Below, one piece after another: positions 1-11,920 of a stretch of DNA of 64,000 bases. The notes under the pieces were generated by a model, which worked only from the letters and a program-made list of their open reading frames with translations, was not told the origin of the DNA and ran no database searches. The translations under genes were made by a program, and so were the position numbers. Positions within the stretch are counted from its first letter, which is position 1. Every line of letters begins with the position of its first letter. Source of the stretch: Nemophila menziesii (lineage: Eukaryota > Streptophyta > Magnoliopsida > Boraginales > Hydrophyllaceae); contig JARWIR010000002.1 in assembly GCA_029959085.1 (NCBI GenBank), positions 34,993,733 through 35,057,732 of the forward strand, given 5' to 3'.

Positions 1-523
1 AGTGTAATTAATCCTATGGCAAATTGGGTAATTTAAACTTAATCACTTAAAAGTGGACTAAAATCACCCTGACGGGGTTCGTAGCACTTGAGAGTTGCTC
101 CTTAGTCCACCCTGACGGGGGTAAGGAGATTTTAGAATCCCGACCCATATGAATTTACCAATTTGCCCCTTAAACAATGTATGAAATGAATGATAGTTAG
201 GTGAAATCCTTGCGTCTCTCAAATACTGTCTTCTCACCTTGCGTAAACACTTGATTTTATTACGTCTAGTCCTTTACTTGCATTAATTTAGTAATTTACT
301 TTATTGTCTTAGCATTTATAAAACCAAACAATCAATATTAATATCATTTACTTATTGTCAAATGCAATTAAACACTACTTGATAAGAATTAAAGTCAACC
401 AATTCGTCCCTGAGAACGAATCTGTTATCACTATTATTACTTGGGACAACCGTACATTTGCGGTTGTGGTTCTCTTTACTTATTTGCTTTTGATATTATC
501 TTAGAACACACAAAGGACCACCA
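1..523 (+). mobile_element. 3' part of an LTR (element G), cut by window edge
   Basis: The segment matches the R/U5 end of the other LTRs here. It has two CCCTGACGGGG motifs (near 70 and 110), the 'cccttaaacaa' block, the ACAACCG...CGGTTGT hairpin near 450-475, and the terminal GGACCACCA at 515-523. No primer-binding site follows; instead repeat X begins at 524. It is therefore a 3' LTR or a solo LTR in plus orientation. If it was a clean insertion, the target duplication would be ATGTC (524-528), but the left side lies outside the window. Confidence 0.85.
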
Positions 524-2331
524 ATGTCACCATCCATTCTATCAAGGGAAATATAATACATATGTTCACAAGTATAACCTTAGTTATACATTTTTGTATT
601 ACTAGGTGCATGGTTTACCTGCAAAATATGACGGTTAAATATTTTTTTAACATTATTAGTAAGTAGTATGGTTCCATTGAAAAGTAATATTATTTCCTAA
701 ATGACTTATGTAACAAGATAACTTCCATGAAGGTCTGGTTCTAATGTCCAATCTATCATTCGATACATATTGGAGGTTTTCTACCAAAGATGAATATGAA
801 GCCACTATTGATTAATTTCAAAATGTAAAAACTCAACGAGTTTTTTTATAATTGTGGGTATATGCACCCGCGTAACAGATATATAGAAAGAATGATCCTA
901 CATCGGTAAAATAGTTTTAGGAGGTAAATATCTACAAGTTAGTCCTATAACTTAAGACTATAACCTAATTAGTAGAGTACTCTTTAGCCCCTATTTGTAA
1001 TCATAACTAGTTGAGATGGTATGTTGTTTGTGTCAACAATAAATGATCTACCGACATAGGTGGCCGAGAGTGAGAGGTCAAGTTATCTTAATATGCTAGG
1101 TAATAATCTGTTCATGATTAATTCTCAAAGCATCAACAAATATCAAAGGAACAAGAGCACTTCAAACCCTAACCATCAAAAGAGGGATTTAAGTACATTT
1201 ACCAATAAACCGCCTTTCTATTGTACCTAGTATTTTATATCGATTTATAGTTGACTGATCATTTCTCCCACCATGTCCCATTCATATTTTCAACCATTTT
1301 CTCTTACCTTATGTACCTAGTCGTTGACATGAATTGAATTATAATAAGTTAAATGATTCCATCCCTACCTTGCCAGTTTGTTGTCATTACCCTAATGTAC
1401 GACAGATAACACTTGAGTTTTATCCGGCGCACTACAAAAAAAACCTAGATATCTATAATATCGAAATCTTAATATGGACCCTCTATACATGTAACTTTTT
1501 ATGTTTATTAGTACCACTTCCTATGTCTTATATTATTATTAGTGAACTAACACTTATCATCATTAATGATTTAACTTTCTCTCAAACTACTATTGGTCTT
1601 TATATATATCCTTAATTTTCACTATAATGAGAAAATTTCTTATAAAAAGGATCATAGCTAAAGATAATATTATCAATGATACATGAAATTTAATAATTAT
1701 TAATATTAAAAAGAAGAATTTATAGTCCGTAAAAATAATGTTTCATCCTTTAAATTTATTAAACCTAAGATGAATTTCACATTATTACATGTCTAAGAGT
1801 CCCTTAAATGTTGATATAGTTATGCATACTATTCTAATATTACCCTTTCTTATATTTTGAGTGTAAACGTTTAAAAATAACAAAGGGTTGTATAATTATC
1901 TGACTTTTTTACGTCTAAAAAGATATATTGTATATAAAATTTCCACATCTTATTCTCCTTTTTTAAACTAAGATGAGAACCCATATACTTATTAGTTTTG
2001 AAAATAAAAATAGGAATATTTCATTTTACTTTGTTAAGTCATTTGGAGTCTCAGGTTTGAATAAAAATTATTCAAAACATGAAATTTCATGTTTTGCATA
2101 GACATTAGTCCAAAATTCAAGCGGGAAGTTAAATTTTTTTTCAATAAAATAAATTTTATCCATTATTAATAAGATAATTTTGAGTTCAAATATTTGTCTC
2201 AATTAAGATTAAAAGAAAATTGTTCCGAGTTAGTTTTCGACAATGGGTGCCCTAAAGTGATGTTTGTTGGAGGTAGTTGTTGCAAGAGTTGGAGGTAGCG
2301 GTATTGGTAGAAAGAGGCCATGGTCAACTAT
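524..2331. repeat. Complex repeat X, segment A (left copy)
   Basis: AT-rich DNA without a credible gene. It recurs in diverged form at 39430-41150, and parts recur at 39107-39423 and 41958-42500. Shared landmarks in order are a 'catgaaggtctggttctaatgt' block, an 'ccctaaccatcaaaagaggg' block, 'catgaattgaattataata', and an end at 'gaggccatggtca'. The start of the same segment appears again at about 6340-6447, just before element C. This suggests a tandem A-B-A-B arrangement of roughly 2.6 kb units before the insertions. I do not recognise the family. Confidence 0.7.
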
Positions 2332-2680
2332 CACTACTACAGCGCGAGCTTCTCGCGACTAAATTTTTCTCGACTACACGAAGTAGTCGCTAAAGATAAG
2401 CGTCATTAGCGACTACTTTTCTTTAACGACTACGTGGTACATTTGTCGACTACAAAGTAGTCGTTAGTTAATTTGTTATTAACGACTACTTTATGTAGTC
2501 GTTATTGATAAGAATTAGTCGCGAGTGATTTTTGTAATTTTTAATTAATTTCCCACCGCCATTAAGTAGTCGCTAGATATTAGAGTATTTAACGACTACT
2601 TTGTGTAGTCGTTAGTAGTTCTTTCTAACGACTACGTTCTAGTCTTTAGCGACTACTCGTGTAGTCGCGAATAGTGGTAG
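2332..2680. mobile_element. CACTA-type terminal/subterminal repeat block
   Basis: The block begins CACTACTACAGCGCGAGC and ends with CGCGAATAGTG, whose complement starts with CACTA. In about 350 bp the hexamer GACTAC occurs about 8 times and its complement GTAGTC about 6 times, often as face-to-face pairs separated by 3-5 bases. Terminal CACTA plus dense short subterminal repeats in both orientations is the hallmark of En/Spm (CACTA) transposon ends. It interrupts repeat X: copies without the block read straight through at 41150 and 42485. A three-base TAT precedes it, but no matching TAT follows, so it may be one end of a longer, partly lost element. Confidence 0.6.
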
Positions 2681-2974
2681 CATGTTTTCCAACAGTAACT
2701 TGCGAATTGCTTTACTCAATACACCATTATTATATAAATTCTCTTTCTTTCTCTCAAAACTCTCCCAATTTTTTTCCACAATTCATCATTAAAAATTATT
2801 TCAACACTTGGAAAAGCTTGCCCGGGTCAATCATCACGTGGAACCGCCTCAATTGTCAATTTTTCTTTCCAAATTTTCCCAAAAGTATGTATTTTTTGTT
2901 CCATAAAACTCTTTCAAATTTCTTTTACTTTCATTCAATTGTGTAGTAAATGTTAAATAGTATCACTTATTAGG
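2681..2974 (+). other. Unassigned stretch next to CACTA block
   Basis: A TATATAAAT box near 2735 is followed by a CT-rich leader ('ctctttctttctctc'), which resembles a plant core promoter and 5' leader. No convincing coding frame follows. It could be the promoter of a deleted CACTA transposase unit, but this is a guess from position. Confidence 0.3.
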
Positions 2975-3131
2975 TATTTCAACACGTGGCCAGAGCTCTA
3001 TTGTCTCATCCATGAGGTCCAAGGTTCGAACCACGAAGGTAGAAGAAAGTTAAAGAAGGTTGTTGGCTATACTAGATTATTAATTGAGAAGATTTGTAAT
3101 AGCTAGTCTTAAAAAAATGTAAAAAAAAAAC
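2975..3131 (+). mobile_element. Candidate tRNA-derived SINE
   Basis: A box-B-like GGTTCGAACC at 3023-3032 lies 36 bases after a weak A-box-like TGGCCAGAGC (2987). The segment ends in A-rich tracts (about 3110-3131). Length of about 155 bp and a terminal poly-A fit a plant SINE. The A box is poor and I could not define target duplications. Confidence 0.4.
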
Positions 3132-3610
3132 CATGGAGATGGCTAGTGTACATTCTCATCTATCATTTTCATAATAATAAAATATATAATTCTTTCTCGA
3201 ATATTTATTAAAAAACTACCTTACGTAAATTTGTCTTAACTAACAATTTGAAAGCCAAGTACACAGATGAGTACTTGGAGATGGCTAGTGTTAACTGCAT
3301 TTGCAGCTCCTGTGAAGCATGGAGAATGTGCTTGTACAATCTTCCCTTCATGTTAGATTAAGCGTACCAGTAATTATTTACCATTTACCACCCTAAATCG
3401 CTTACTTGTCAATTTGTTCACATTAGTAGCTAAAAGCAAAGAATCAATCCAATGCATGAGTGATGGCACAAACAAGAAGGAACAGATAGTTTCAAGAGAT
3501 ATAGGAGCCATGATCACAAATAAGCGTTAGGTGGTACCTTACACATAGATTCATTCTACATCATAAGATGAAAAAAGTAGAGCTTCGTATGATATTGATT
3601 AAAACAAGGG
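3132..3610. other. AT-rich DNA, nothing recognised
   Basis: No coding frame, RNA gene or repeat partner seen elsewhere in the window. Confidence 0.5.
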
Positions 3611-4260
3611 ATTGAAAAGTGGCAAAACAAACACAAGATATAGCGTCATTTTAGGGTTAGCTTCGTATACTTGTCCTCATTCACGCTACTTCTTTTATCA
3701 GTTGATTTCATTTCTTCCCTTTGAAATTAATTTCTATATGTGTCTTTATATTATTTAACAAATACATTTTCTTACTTTATAACTAATTCAGTATATCTAA
3801 TTAGGACCTCTTTGTTTTGTTTTTGTACTCTCTTTTATTGCAGAGGTATTTCACAGAACAAGCAAACTACATAAGATAGCCTATCTTAAAATAGTTTATA
3901 TAGCAGAGATATTAGGACAAATTAATTTTTATAATTCTTGTATCCTAATATCTATTCTATATAAACTATTGTAAGATCTGAATCTTACGTAGCTTGTTTG
4001 TTATGTGAGATATCTCTGCAATAAAAGAAAGAAACTGAGGAAACCAAACTTAAAGGTCCTAATTAAATCTACCGAATTAGTATCAAATTAAAAAAATATA
4101 TTTAGTTAATAATAGAAAGACACGTACAGAAATAATTGCAAAAGGAAGAAATGAAATCAATAGATTTAAGAAGCGGCGTGAATGAGGATTAGTATACAAA
4201 GCTAACCTTAAAACGAGGCTTTATTTCTTGTGTTTGTTTGACAACTTTTCGCTTTCGCAA
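3611..4260. repeat. Foldback: ~650-bp imperfect palindrome
   Basis: The left arm (3611 to about 3925) pairs with the reverse complement of the right arm (about 3942-4260). Matching blocks from outside inwards include 'caaacaaacacaag', 'ggttagctt.gtatac', 'cctcattcacg', 'gatttcatttcttcc', 'attaggacct', 'ttttattgcagag', 'atagtttatatag' and 'atattagga'. The loop is about 15 bases of A/T. Arms look roughly 75-80% identical by eye, so this is an old foldback-type MITE or an inverted duplication. A transcript through it would form a long hairpin. No known family is recognised. Confidence 0.8.
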
Positions 4261-5589
4261 TCATGATAAGTTCAAAACAAAATCTAGTGAACAAACCTTT
4301 AGCTTATAGTGTTTGAATTTTGTGAAGGTGATATTGCACATTTGTGATAGGTTATAACAACATGAAGTTGTTTATTCCCATGGAAATTTTGTAGCTCTAG
4401 TACATAACAGTAGAATAATGTTTTATCATCATTTTTGTCATCAGAAATTAGTTCCGATGAACAGTATAAACATGTGGATCAAATTCATTAGTTATTGACC
4501 TATATTACCTATAATATGCAGATTTCACTAAAATTAAGTTCAAATATGTAGGTATATCAACTTACGAAATAACAAGAGAAAAACAAAAAAGAACTGAAGA
4601 TGAAATATATTTTTGGGCGTAGGTTTTGATTTAAGAATTTAAAATAATCACAAGCACTCCAAAATTTCTTAAATTTCTCTTAGTAAAGCTAACATTAATA
4701 CTAATACTATAAATGGAAAAAACACATGCACACTAGTGTGTTAGATGTAAGAATAACTCCAAATTAGAGTATATGATAAGAGTAGTATAAAATTAACAAA
4801 GTAGTAAAAATAGAAGTATAACTGTTAAAATGGTAAAAAAACTTATCACAGTTTATGTCAGGTTAACTTATTTATTATCATGATTGACCCTTGGCAAAAT
4901 CAATAATATTTTAAAAAAAAAATCTAAAATTTATCCCTTAAAATTCAATAATTATCAATTATTTAGAAACAAAAAAAGTAAAAAAAACTTTCTCAACTCA
5001 ATACAATTTTGGTTCATCAAACTAAAATATATTACAAAATAATAAATTTCAAGTTATTTATAGAAATTACAGATTTGTTATCAAAGTAAAGTAATCTAAA
5101 TCAATTTGAATCAAACAAAATTACAACTTAATTTAAACTATAATTTGATATAAAATTCAAACAATGATAAAGAGTAAGGTAAAGAATTACAAGACAAAGA
5201 AGTTAAATGACCAACTGTGTATAAATTGTTGTTGTTTTGTAAGAATAGAGTGGGTTTAATGGGCTGTACTATAGGTAGCCAAAGAAAAAATTTGAGGGTT
5301 CAAATTTTTATTGGTAAATATGAATAATAAGGTAAGGTTATATAGTGGATTGGTGTTCTTTACCCTTTTTTGGAAAATGTTTTCTTACCCAATATTTTTG
5401 GCATTTATATGATATACTCGTTTCCGTCAATAAAAATATGTAATTAATAAAAGAACTTTTATAAAATTGAATATTATTAAATATTTTTCTTAATTTATGT
5501 GTTTGAATAAATGGACAAATACAATTAGATGTATAAATAATAAAAAAACAAGTATCAAAAATATATATAATTTCTCTTACTATTAGCAA
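4261..5589. other. AT-rich DNA, nothing recognised
   Basis: About 1.3 kb of A/T-rich sequence with scattered short frames and no homology to the other repeats in the window. Together with 2332-4260 it occupies the place where right-hand copies of X have only about 150 bp (41150-41300), so most of it is probably inserted DNA. Confidence 0.5.
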
Positions 5590-6447
5590 TCTTAAAAATA
5601 TATAATTCTACCAAAAATATTTAGTACGATAATACAATTTGTCTTTGTGATTTTCACAATTCATCTACTATTATTGTATGTGTTCAACCACTACAAAGAG
5701 TTCGTCCAATTATACTGGATAACAAAATATCATATCAATCTTTTTCTCAAGACGACATGCTTGTAGATACTTCTTCTCATGATATAGACTCAGAGAAAGA
5801 AAAAAAATGAAATAACTAATTATGACTAGTCAACCAACTCAACCTAGAAGAAGCCAGCAAATTTGTTGTTAAACCGACTCACCAAAATGGTAAATTTAAG
5901 TGAACAACAAAGGTAATTTTAGTCGATACAACTTCCCACAAAATTCATTAGGAGAAGTTTATTTCCTTTACTTGTAATGGTTTTATAAACATTAATAGAG
6001 GATAAAGTATACAATACTCCTACCGACACTAATATTAATCACTTAGATCGTGAGGCTTGTTCCTCGAATGTTCATGAAGAATTCACTAAAAAACATTTTG
6101 AAAACCAATTTATCTATGTCGATACTTATTTATAAAGAATATCTTTGGTCTCCCAACACTATTCTAAATTGAGGAGTAAATATGCAGGACTATGGTAGAG
6201 GTTTGGGCTATTCATATTAATATTAATCATAGTCAGACTTATAAAATAAAGCTATCGTATTTCTTTTGAATGGCATCGTCAAACTAATTTTGTTCTAATC
6301 TAAAATATAATTTCAAAAAACATGGAATCAAAGGTTACGGGATGTCTTTGGATGTCACCGTCTATTCTATAAAGCGAAATATAATATATATATATTCACA
6401 AGTATAACCTTAATTATACCTTTTTGTGTATCTAGGTGCATGGTTTA
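5590..6447. repeat. Complex repeat X, segment B and start of next unit
   Basis: Matches 41300-41957 and 42640-42922. All copies share 'tttagtac.ataatac', 'ttgtatgtgttcaaccact', 'tatactggataacaaaat' and 'cctagaagaagcc'. From about 6340 the sequence matches 524-620, that is, the start of segment A of a following unit. Element C begins at 6448, directly after GTTTA (6443-6447), where the intact copy (about 612-616) continues with 'cctgcaaaatatgacgg'. Confidence 0.7.
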
Positions 6448-7987
6448 TGATGTATCCCTATTTGTTTTAAATATTAGCCCTTAGGAGACATCATTTAGGT
6501 GAATATTTGACTTACTTGATAGACTTTTATGCTTATTTCGTCATATTGCACTTTCTCCCCTTAGAATTAGACTATTTTCATTTTTAGAGCTTTTGTGCGT
6601 TAATTTGTTTGTTTTAATACAAAGTTAGTAGGTTTATGAATTCATGAAGAAACCACTACAAGGAGGAGAAGTGAGAATTAATGTCTTAGATAAAGTGGAG
6701 GAGCTAAAGGAAAGAAAAGAATTTTCAAGAACTTAATTAAAGAGGTTGCAGATCTGGAAGGCTTTTAAAGATTGTTGTTTTTGGGCTACATAGGAGCGGA
6801 TTTGGCTTGGGCCGTGTAACATGGTTTGACATCCTATTGAGTTAGGAAGACTCTCCAAGTTAAATCAGCCCATTTGGAGTTGAGATGCAAAAGTTACAGC
6901 CGTTTTACTAAAAGTTGCACACCAAGAATTAAAAGAAAAGATGGGCTTGTGCTTTTTATAATTTGATATAATCCTCTTAACCTAAGCCCTGATCCATTTT
7001 TACAAGAATAAATAGGCCATTTAGCCTCCTTTTTACACACTTCAGAGAGGCTTCATATTTTCAAGTTAGAGCAAGAAGGCAGAGGAGAAGCTAGAGCTGG
7101 AGGAATTCTGTTCTTCCAACAACAACCAACGAAACCCTTAGGTTATCAATTTCTTTTCAGTAATTGAATATGATGTCTTTTATCTATTTAATTTCAGTTC
7201 TTAATTCCATTATGAACTAATTTCTTTAGTACTTGAGAATCGCTATATGGGTTGAACCCAATTCTATTTAATTCATGTTTTCTGAATTAGGGATTTAAGT
7301 GTTTAAATTAGACTAGGTATTTTGTGTTGACTATTATTTTGTTTTAATCACTAATTTTGAAGTCATGAATCAAACTTAGCTCATAGTAATTAAGCTATTC
7401 ACTTTAGTGGCAAAGTAATCACCTTAACGGGGGGGTTTAATTACAGACTTGGATAATAGACGTGTAGTATTCGATATTGACCCTGACAGGCTTAACTAAC
7501 CATGCAGCCAATGAGGTAAGAGACTGAACCATTTGAAAGTAGCTTATAATCGCCCTGACGGGATTTGTAATAACGTATGATAGCTCCTAGTCCACCCTGA
7601 CAGGGGTTAGGAGATATTAGAGTCCCAAGTAGTACAATAATACCAGTTTAGCCCTCAAACAGAAGCATTAATTAGATATGTTAGGTGAAACCTATGCGAG
7701 GATCAAGTACTCTCTCTCTTCTTAAGTTTAACTCTTGTTTATTTGCTTTCGTTTATTTTAGTAATTTATTTTATTGCATCTTTAATTCACAAATAAAACA
7801 AAAATATTTATTTTATTTTTCTGTCAAGCAATTACTATTACTATTCGATTAATACCTGAGTTGTGCCTAATCCGTCCCTGAGAACGAACCCCGAGTTATC
7901 GGATATTACTTGGATAAACCGTGCACTTGCAGTATTGTGGTTCTTTTATATTCATTTCTTAATTTTATAACACACAAGGACCCACCA
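6448..7987 (+). repeat. 5' LTR of element C (1540 bp)
   Basis: Runs from TGATGTATCC to GGACCCACCA, the TG...CA form expected of LTRs. It contains the CCTGACGGG-type motifs (around 7556 and 7596) and the hairpin region near 7918-7945. Closest in sequence to the LTRs of D, though D's are about 230 bp longer. Upstream pentamer GTTTA is the presumed target site; its partner is lost. Confidence 0.85.
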
Positions 7988-7993
7988 AGTTTT

Positions 7994-8011
7994 TGGTGCC
8001 GCTGCCGGGGA
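7994..8011 (+). promoter_or_regulatory. Primer-binding site of C (tRNA-Asp type)
   Basis: TGGTGCCGCTGCCGGGGA lies 6 bases after the LTR. It matches the complement of the plant tRNA-Asp 3' end with a few mismatches. The T at the fourth base differs from A, B and D, which have C. Confidence 0.8.
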
Positions 8012-8119
8012 CGGTAGCGTGTGACCCTGGTGTTAATCTTTCGTAGTTTAATTGTTATTTTATTTTTCATTTTTACGCTTTGGTTTGTTCTTTCTTTCTC
8101 AGGTTTATAGGTTTGGTAT

Positions 8120-10322
8120 ATGCTCGAAGATCCCGTGATCCTTGAGAATCCTGAAATCTTAGTTCGAGAAGCAAACGAAAGAAAGAAAGAAGGGAAAGCA
8201 AAGGAAAAAGAGGAAAAATTAGCAAGAGAAGCAATGGATGAAGAACATGAGATTGATCTTCCTCTTGTTCCTCTTGTTCCTCTTGTTCCACAAGTTCAAC
8301 CTCCAGCTATTAATGATCTATGGTTCATCAATGGTCATGAACAAGCTCCATACCGAGCTCCAGCTATGCTGTCACAATTTCAGAATTATGGCAATTTTCG
8401 AGGAGCACCTGGAGAAGATCCAATTCGTGTTGTATAGAAGTTCATGCAAATTTGTGATTCCTATATTACACAAGGAGTGACTAGAGATCAGATGTACTTT
8501 TCAAATTTTGGGTATTTCGTGATAGATGGAGCAAGTGAATGGCATAATTCTGAGGAGCCTGGATCGATTACTACTTGGGATGCATTGCAAACTCATTTTT
8601 TGACAGGTATTACACAACTAAAATGAGATTAGATGCACAAATTGCTTTAATTTCCTCTGAGCAAGAACAAGACGAGTCGTTGGGTAGTAGTTGGTCGAGA
8701 TTTCAAATTTGCTTAACAAGAGTCCCAGATCATGGCCTTACAGAACAACAACAGTTGAAGATATTTTATAAAGGTCTTGATGGGCAATCAAGAAAAGATT
8801 TAGATCTACTTTGTGGTGGTGGATTCTTACATGTATTACCAGTTCATGCTAAGGTTATTTTGAATAGAATAGTGAAGAATGAGATGGGTTGGAACACCGT
8901 GAGAACACCTCTCCGAAGTGGAAGTTATAAAGAAAGTAGTACTGTCATTGAAGAAAAATTCTCCTCATTGGAGAATATATTGAAGAACACATTGGAGCAG
9001 CAATTGAAATAAGTTACTCTAGCTGTTACAAACGGTTTCTCAGGTATAAGAGCATATGTTAATGTTACACAAGAAATTTATGGGTGTTCTAACTGTGGTG
9101 TGCAAGATCACGATTGGGAGCATTAGCAAAGTAATCGAGAAGTCATAATGTTTGTTGCCAACCGAGGGAATTATAATTCAGGTGGTCAAGGTTATCAATC
9201 GAATAGAAACCATCCGGGTATCCAATATTCAAATCCAAATTGGGTCGCTAATCTGACATATGCATATCAGCCGTGTCCTCAAGGTAATAACTATCAGCCA
9301 AGGCAATAGAACAACTACCAAGGGGAACAAGGTTACGGAAATCAAGCTCAGAGACAACATCCTCAAGACACCTACACCGAGACCATGAAGCAGAAAGCTC
9401 TACCTGCTCAACCTCAAGAAAGTGCGTTAGATGTTCAACAAACCTTGTTGACATTAATCAACATTCAAACAAAAGCTAGCTAAGAGCAACAATCTACTGC
9501 CGCAGCAATTAAATTGTTAGAAAATCCGATAGCTTAGATTTCAAAACAATTGAGTCAACGTCCACAAGGACAACTACCGAGTGACACTGAAGAACGCAAG
9601 CAAAGAGAATATTGTAATGCTGTGACACTTAGAAGTGGTAAGAAGCTCACACCACCTCCTTTTCCCGTAATGAAAGAAAAAAAACTTCAAAAAGAAACCG
9701 GATGTGGTGGATGAACTTGAGGTAGTGTAAGTGGAGAAGATTCTGGAAAAACCAAAGAAGGATGATATTATAGAAACCCGTCCTCCTCCACCTTTTCCCT
9801 CAAGAGTTCAGAAGAAAAGAGATATGGCTGACTATCAGAAGTTCTTGAACGTGGTATGAGGTCTTAATATTAATATACCATTCTTAGATACCATTAGAGA
9901 TGTGCCAAAATATGTCAAATTCCTGAAGAGAGCCATCACCAATAAAAGACCTTTCCTTGAGAATGAGATGATAGGGTTTCCAGAAGAATGTAGCGCCATA
10001 TGCCAAAGCAAATTGCCACCAAAACTACTTGATCTTAGGAGTTTTACGATTCCTATTTCCATTGGAAATGAGTGGAAAGAAAAAACTTTGTGTGATTTGG
10101 GTGCGAGTATCAATCTCATGCCCAAATCAATTTTCGAGATGTTGAAGATAGGAGACGCAAGACCGACCTCTATGGTCTTGCAAAGGGCTGACAGATCCCT
10201 CGTACATCCTAAGGGGCGAGTTGAAGATGTACTCGTCAAGGTAGGTACTTTAATTTTTCCCGTTGATTTTGTTATACTTGAATATGACGCGGATAGGAAT
10301 CTGCCAATCAATTTGGGACGAC
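8120..10322 (+). pseudogene. Element C gag-protease, broken
   Basis: Starts at the ATG of a Gag N-terminus like D's. It carries a Val-Pro-Leu tandem (about residues 51-59), then a Gag core ('[13 protein letters not shown]', 'QQLKIFYKGLDG', 'GWNTVRTP'), a CysCysHisCys knuckle region ('CSNCGVQDHDWEH' then a stop) and protease with intact DLGAS (near 10100). In-frame stops occur at 8435, 9010 and 9124 among others, and the frame shifts near 8600 and 9690. It stops at 10322 because B inserted there; the same frame region resumes at 35913. Gag would form the particle and protease would cut the polyprotein, but this copy cannot make either whole. Confidence 0.9.
10318..10322. other. Target duplication ACGAC, left of B
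   Basis: ACGAC flanks B here and again at 35908-35912. Both copies lie in C's protease sequence, which is continuous across the insertion. Confidence 0.95.
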
Positions 10323-11884
10323 TGGTGGTCCTTTGTGTGTTCTAAAAATAATGTAATAAATAATCGAACCACAACCGCAAGTGTACGGTTGTCCCAAGTA
10401 GTATTTCTGATAATACAGATTCGTTCCAAGGACGGAATGGTTGATCACAATGTTTAGCAAGTAGTGATTGATGCACTTATGAAAATAAAAGACAAATATA
10501 TGTTTGTTTGGTTTTTGTTATTAAAACTAATGGATGGAAAACAAAGATTAAAATGCAAGTAAAAGCTAAAACGCACGTAAATTGATGTAAAACGCAATAT
10601 GAGAAGTAGTACTTGAGAACGCAAGGATCCTCCCTATCCTATTTCTTAACTTATGTTGTTTAAGGGCTAAATTAGTCAATTACAATGGTCGGGATTCTAA
10701 TTTCCTTATACCCCCGTCAGGGTGGACTATAAGGCGATCCTAAAGTGTCAATAGTCCCGTCAGGGTAAATATGATCCACCGTTGGATGATTAAGTGTTAT
10801 TACCTCATTGGCCCTAGGATTAGCTAAGCTCGTCAGAATCATTAACTTCTATCCTAGATTGAATAAATAGTTCCGTATTCAAACCCCCCGTCAGGATGAT
10901 CCAATTGCCACTTATTGGAATAGCCTAAATACTATTACCTGTTCCTAGTTCATGACGCTAAAAACAGTAAACATTCATAATTTATCGAAAAGAGTAAAAG
11001 CCCTAATTTAGTTTAATTCATTAAAACCCAAATTCAACATTCGTTAATTAATAAGAATTGGGATTCACCCATTGTTTGTTCTCAAGCACTAATGAAAACT
11101 TAGCTCATATTAAAATAAAATACGAAATTAAAAATAAAGGAATTCATATTGTTTACAGAATTAAAAAGATAAAAGAACCTAATTTCCGGAATCGGAATGA
11201 CTACGAACGGAGATATAGACCCTCTCCAGCTCTTGTAGCTTCTTCTCCTTCCTTCAGTTGCTTCTCTCTGGTGTTTTTAATCTTGCAGAATGTGAATTGT
11301 GTGTAAAATAGAGGTCAATGGCTGATTTTATAGGTGGAAATTCGGACTTGGACCTAGGCTTTTAATTAAATGAAATATAAAAGGCCCAAGTCCACTAACT
11401 TAGCCCAAAATCCCGTAACTGCTGATATACCTTCACTAAAACAGCTTTTCCCGATGCGTTACAACTCCGATTGACCTCATTCCAGTTGCTAAAGTTCCGT
11501 AATTCGATAAGGAATGATTTCTCTTCAAAGGTCAACAGCTAGATCATCGCTTAAGCGCCTCGAAATCAGCAATCTATGGCCTGGAAAATGGATTTTCAGC
11601 TCTAAAAATAATATCTTCGGGATTTCTTTTCAAGTCTTGACTCTATCTTTTGATCTTTGACTTTCTCCTCGGATTTCTCTTCTAGATAACATCTAAAACC
11701 TGTAAAATACTCACTAAAAATACCAATATTACGCGCAAAAGCTTAATAAATCAAAAATGCTAGAATTAAAAGAGGAAAATCATATTATTGCATATTTAGT
11801 CCAAAAGTCTATCGAAATGATTAAATAAACACCAAAAATGATGTCTCCTAAGGGTCGAAAATAAGAACATTTAAGGAGACATCA
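10323..11884 (-). repeat. 3' LTR of element B (1562 bp)
   Basis: On the minus strand it runs TGATGTCTCC...GGACCACCA. It is the same length as the partner at 34346-35907 and differs at about 3 positions (near 10751, 11320 and 11414). A minus-strand TATAAAAT box lies near 11323-11331. Confidence 0.95.
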
Positions 11885-11920
11885 AGACCCCCAACTCAAA
11901 CCTTTGTCGTCCCGACAAAG
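11885..11920 (-). promoter_or_regulatory. PPT of B with adjoining hairpin
   Basis: On the minus strand, a perfect 8-bp hairpin (CTTTGTCG, 3-base loop, CGACAAAG; 11902-11920) is followed by TTTGAGTTGGGGGTCT abutting the LTR. The purine-rich tract is the plus-strand primer site for reverse transcription. Confidence 0.9.
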
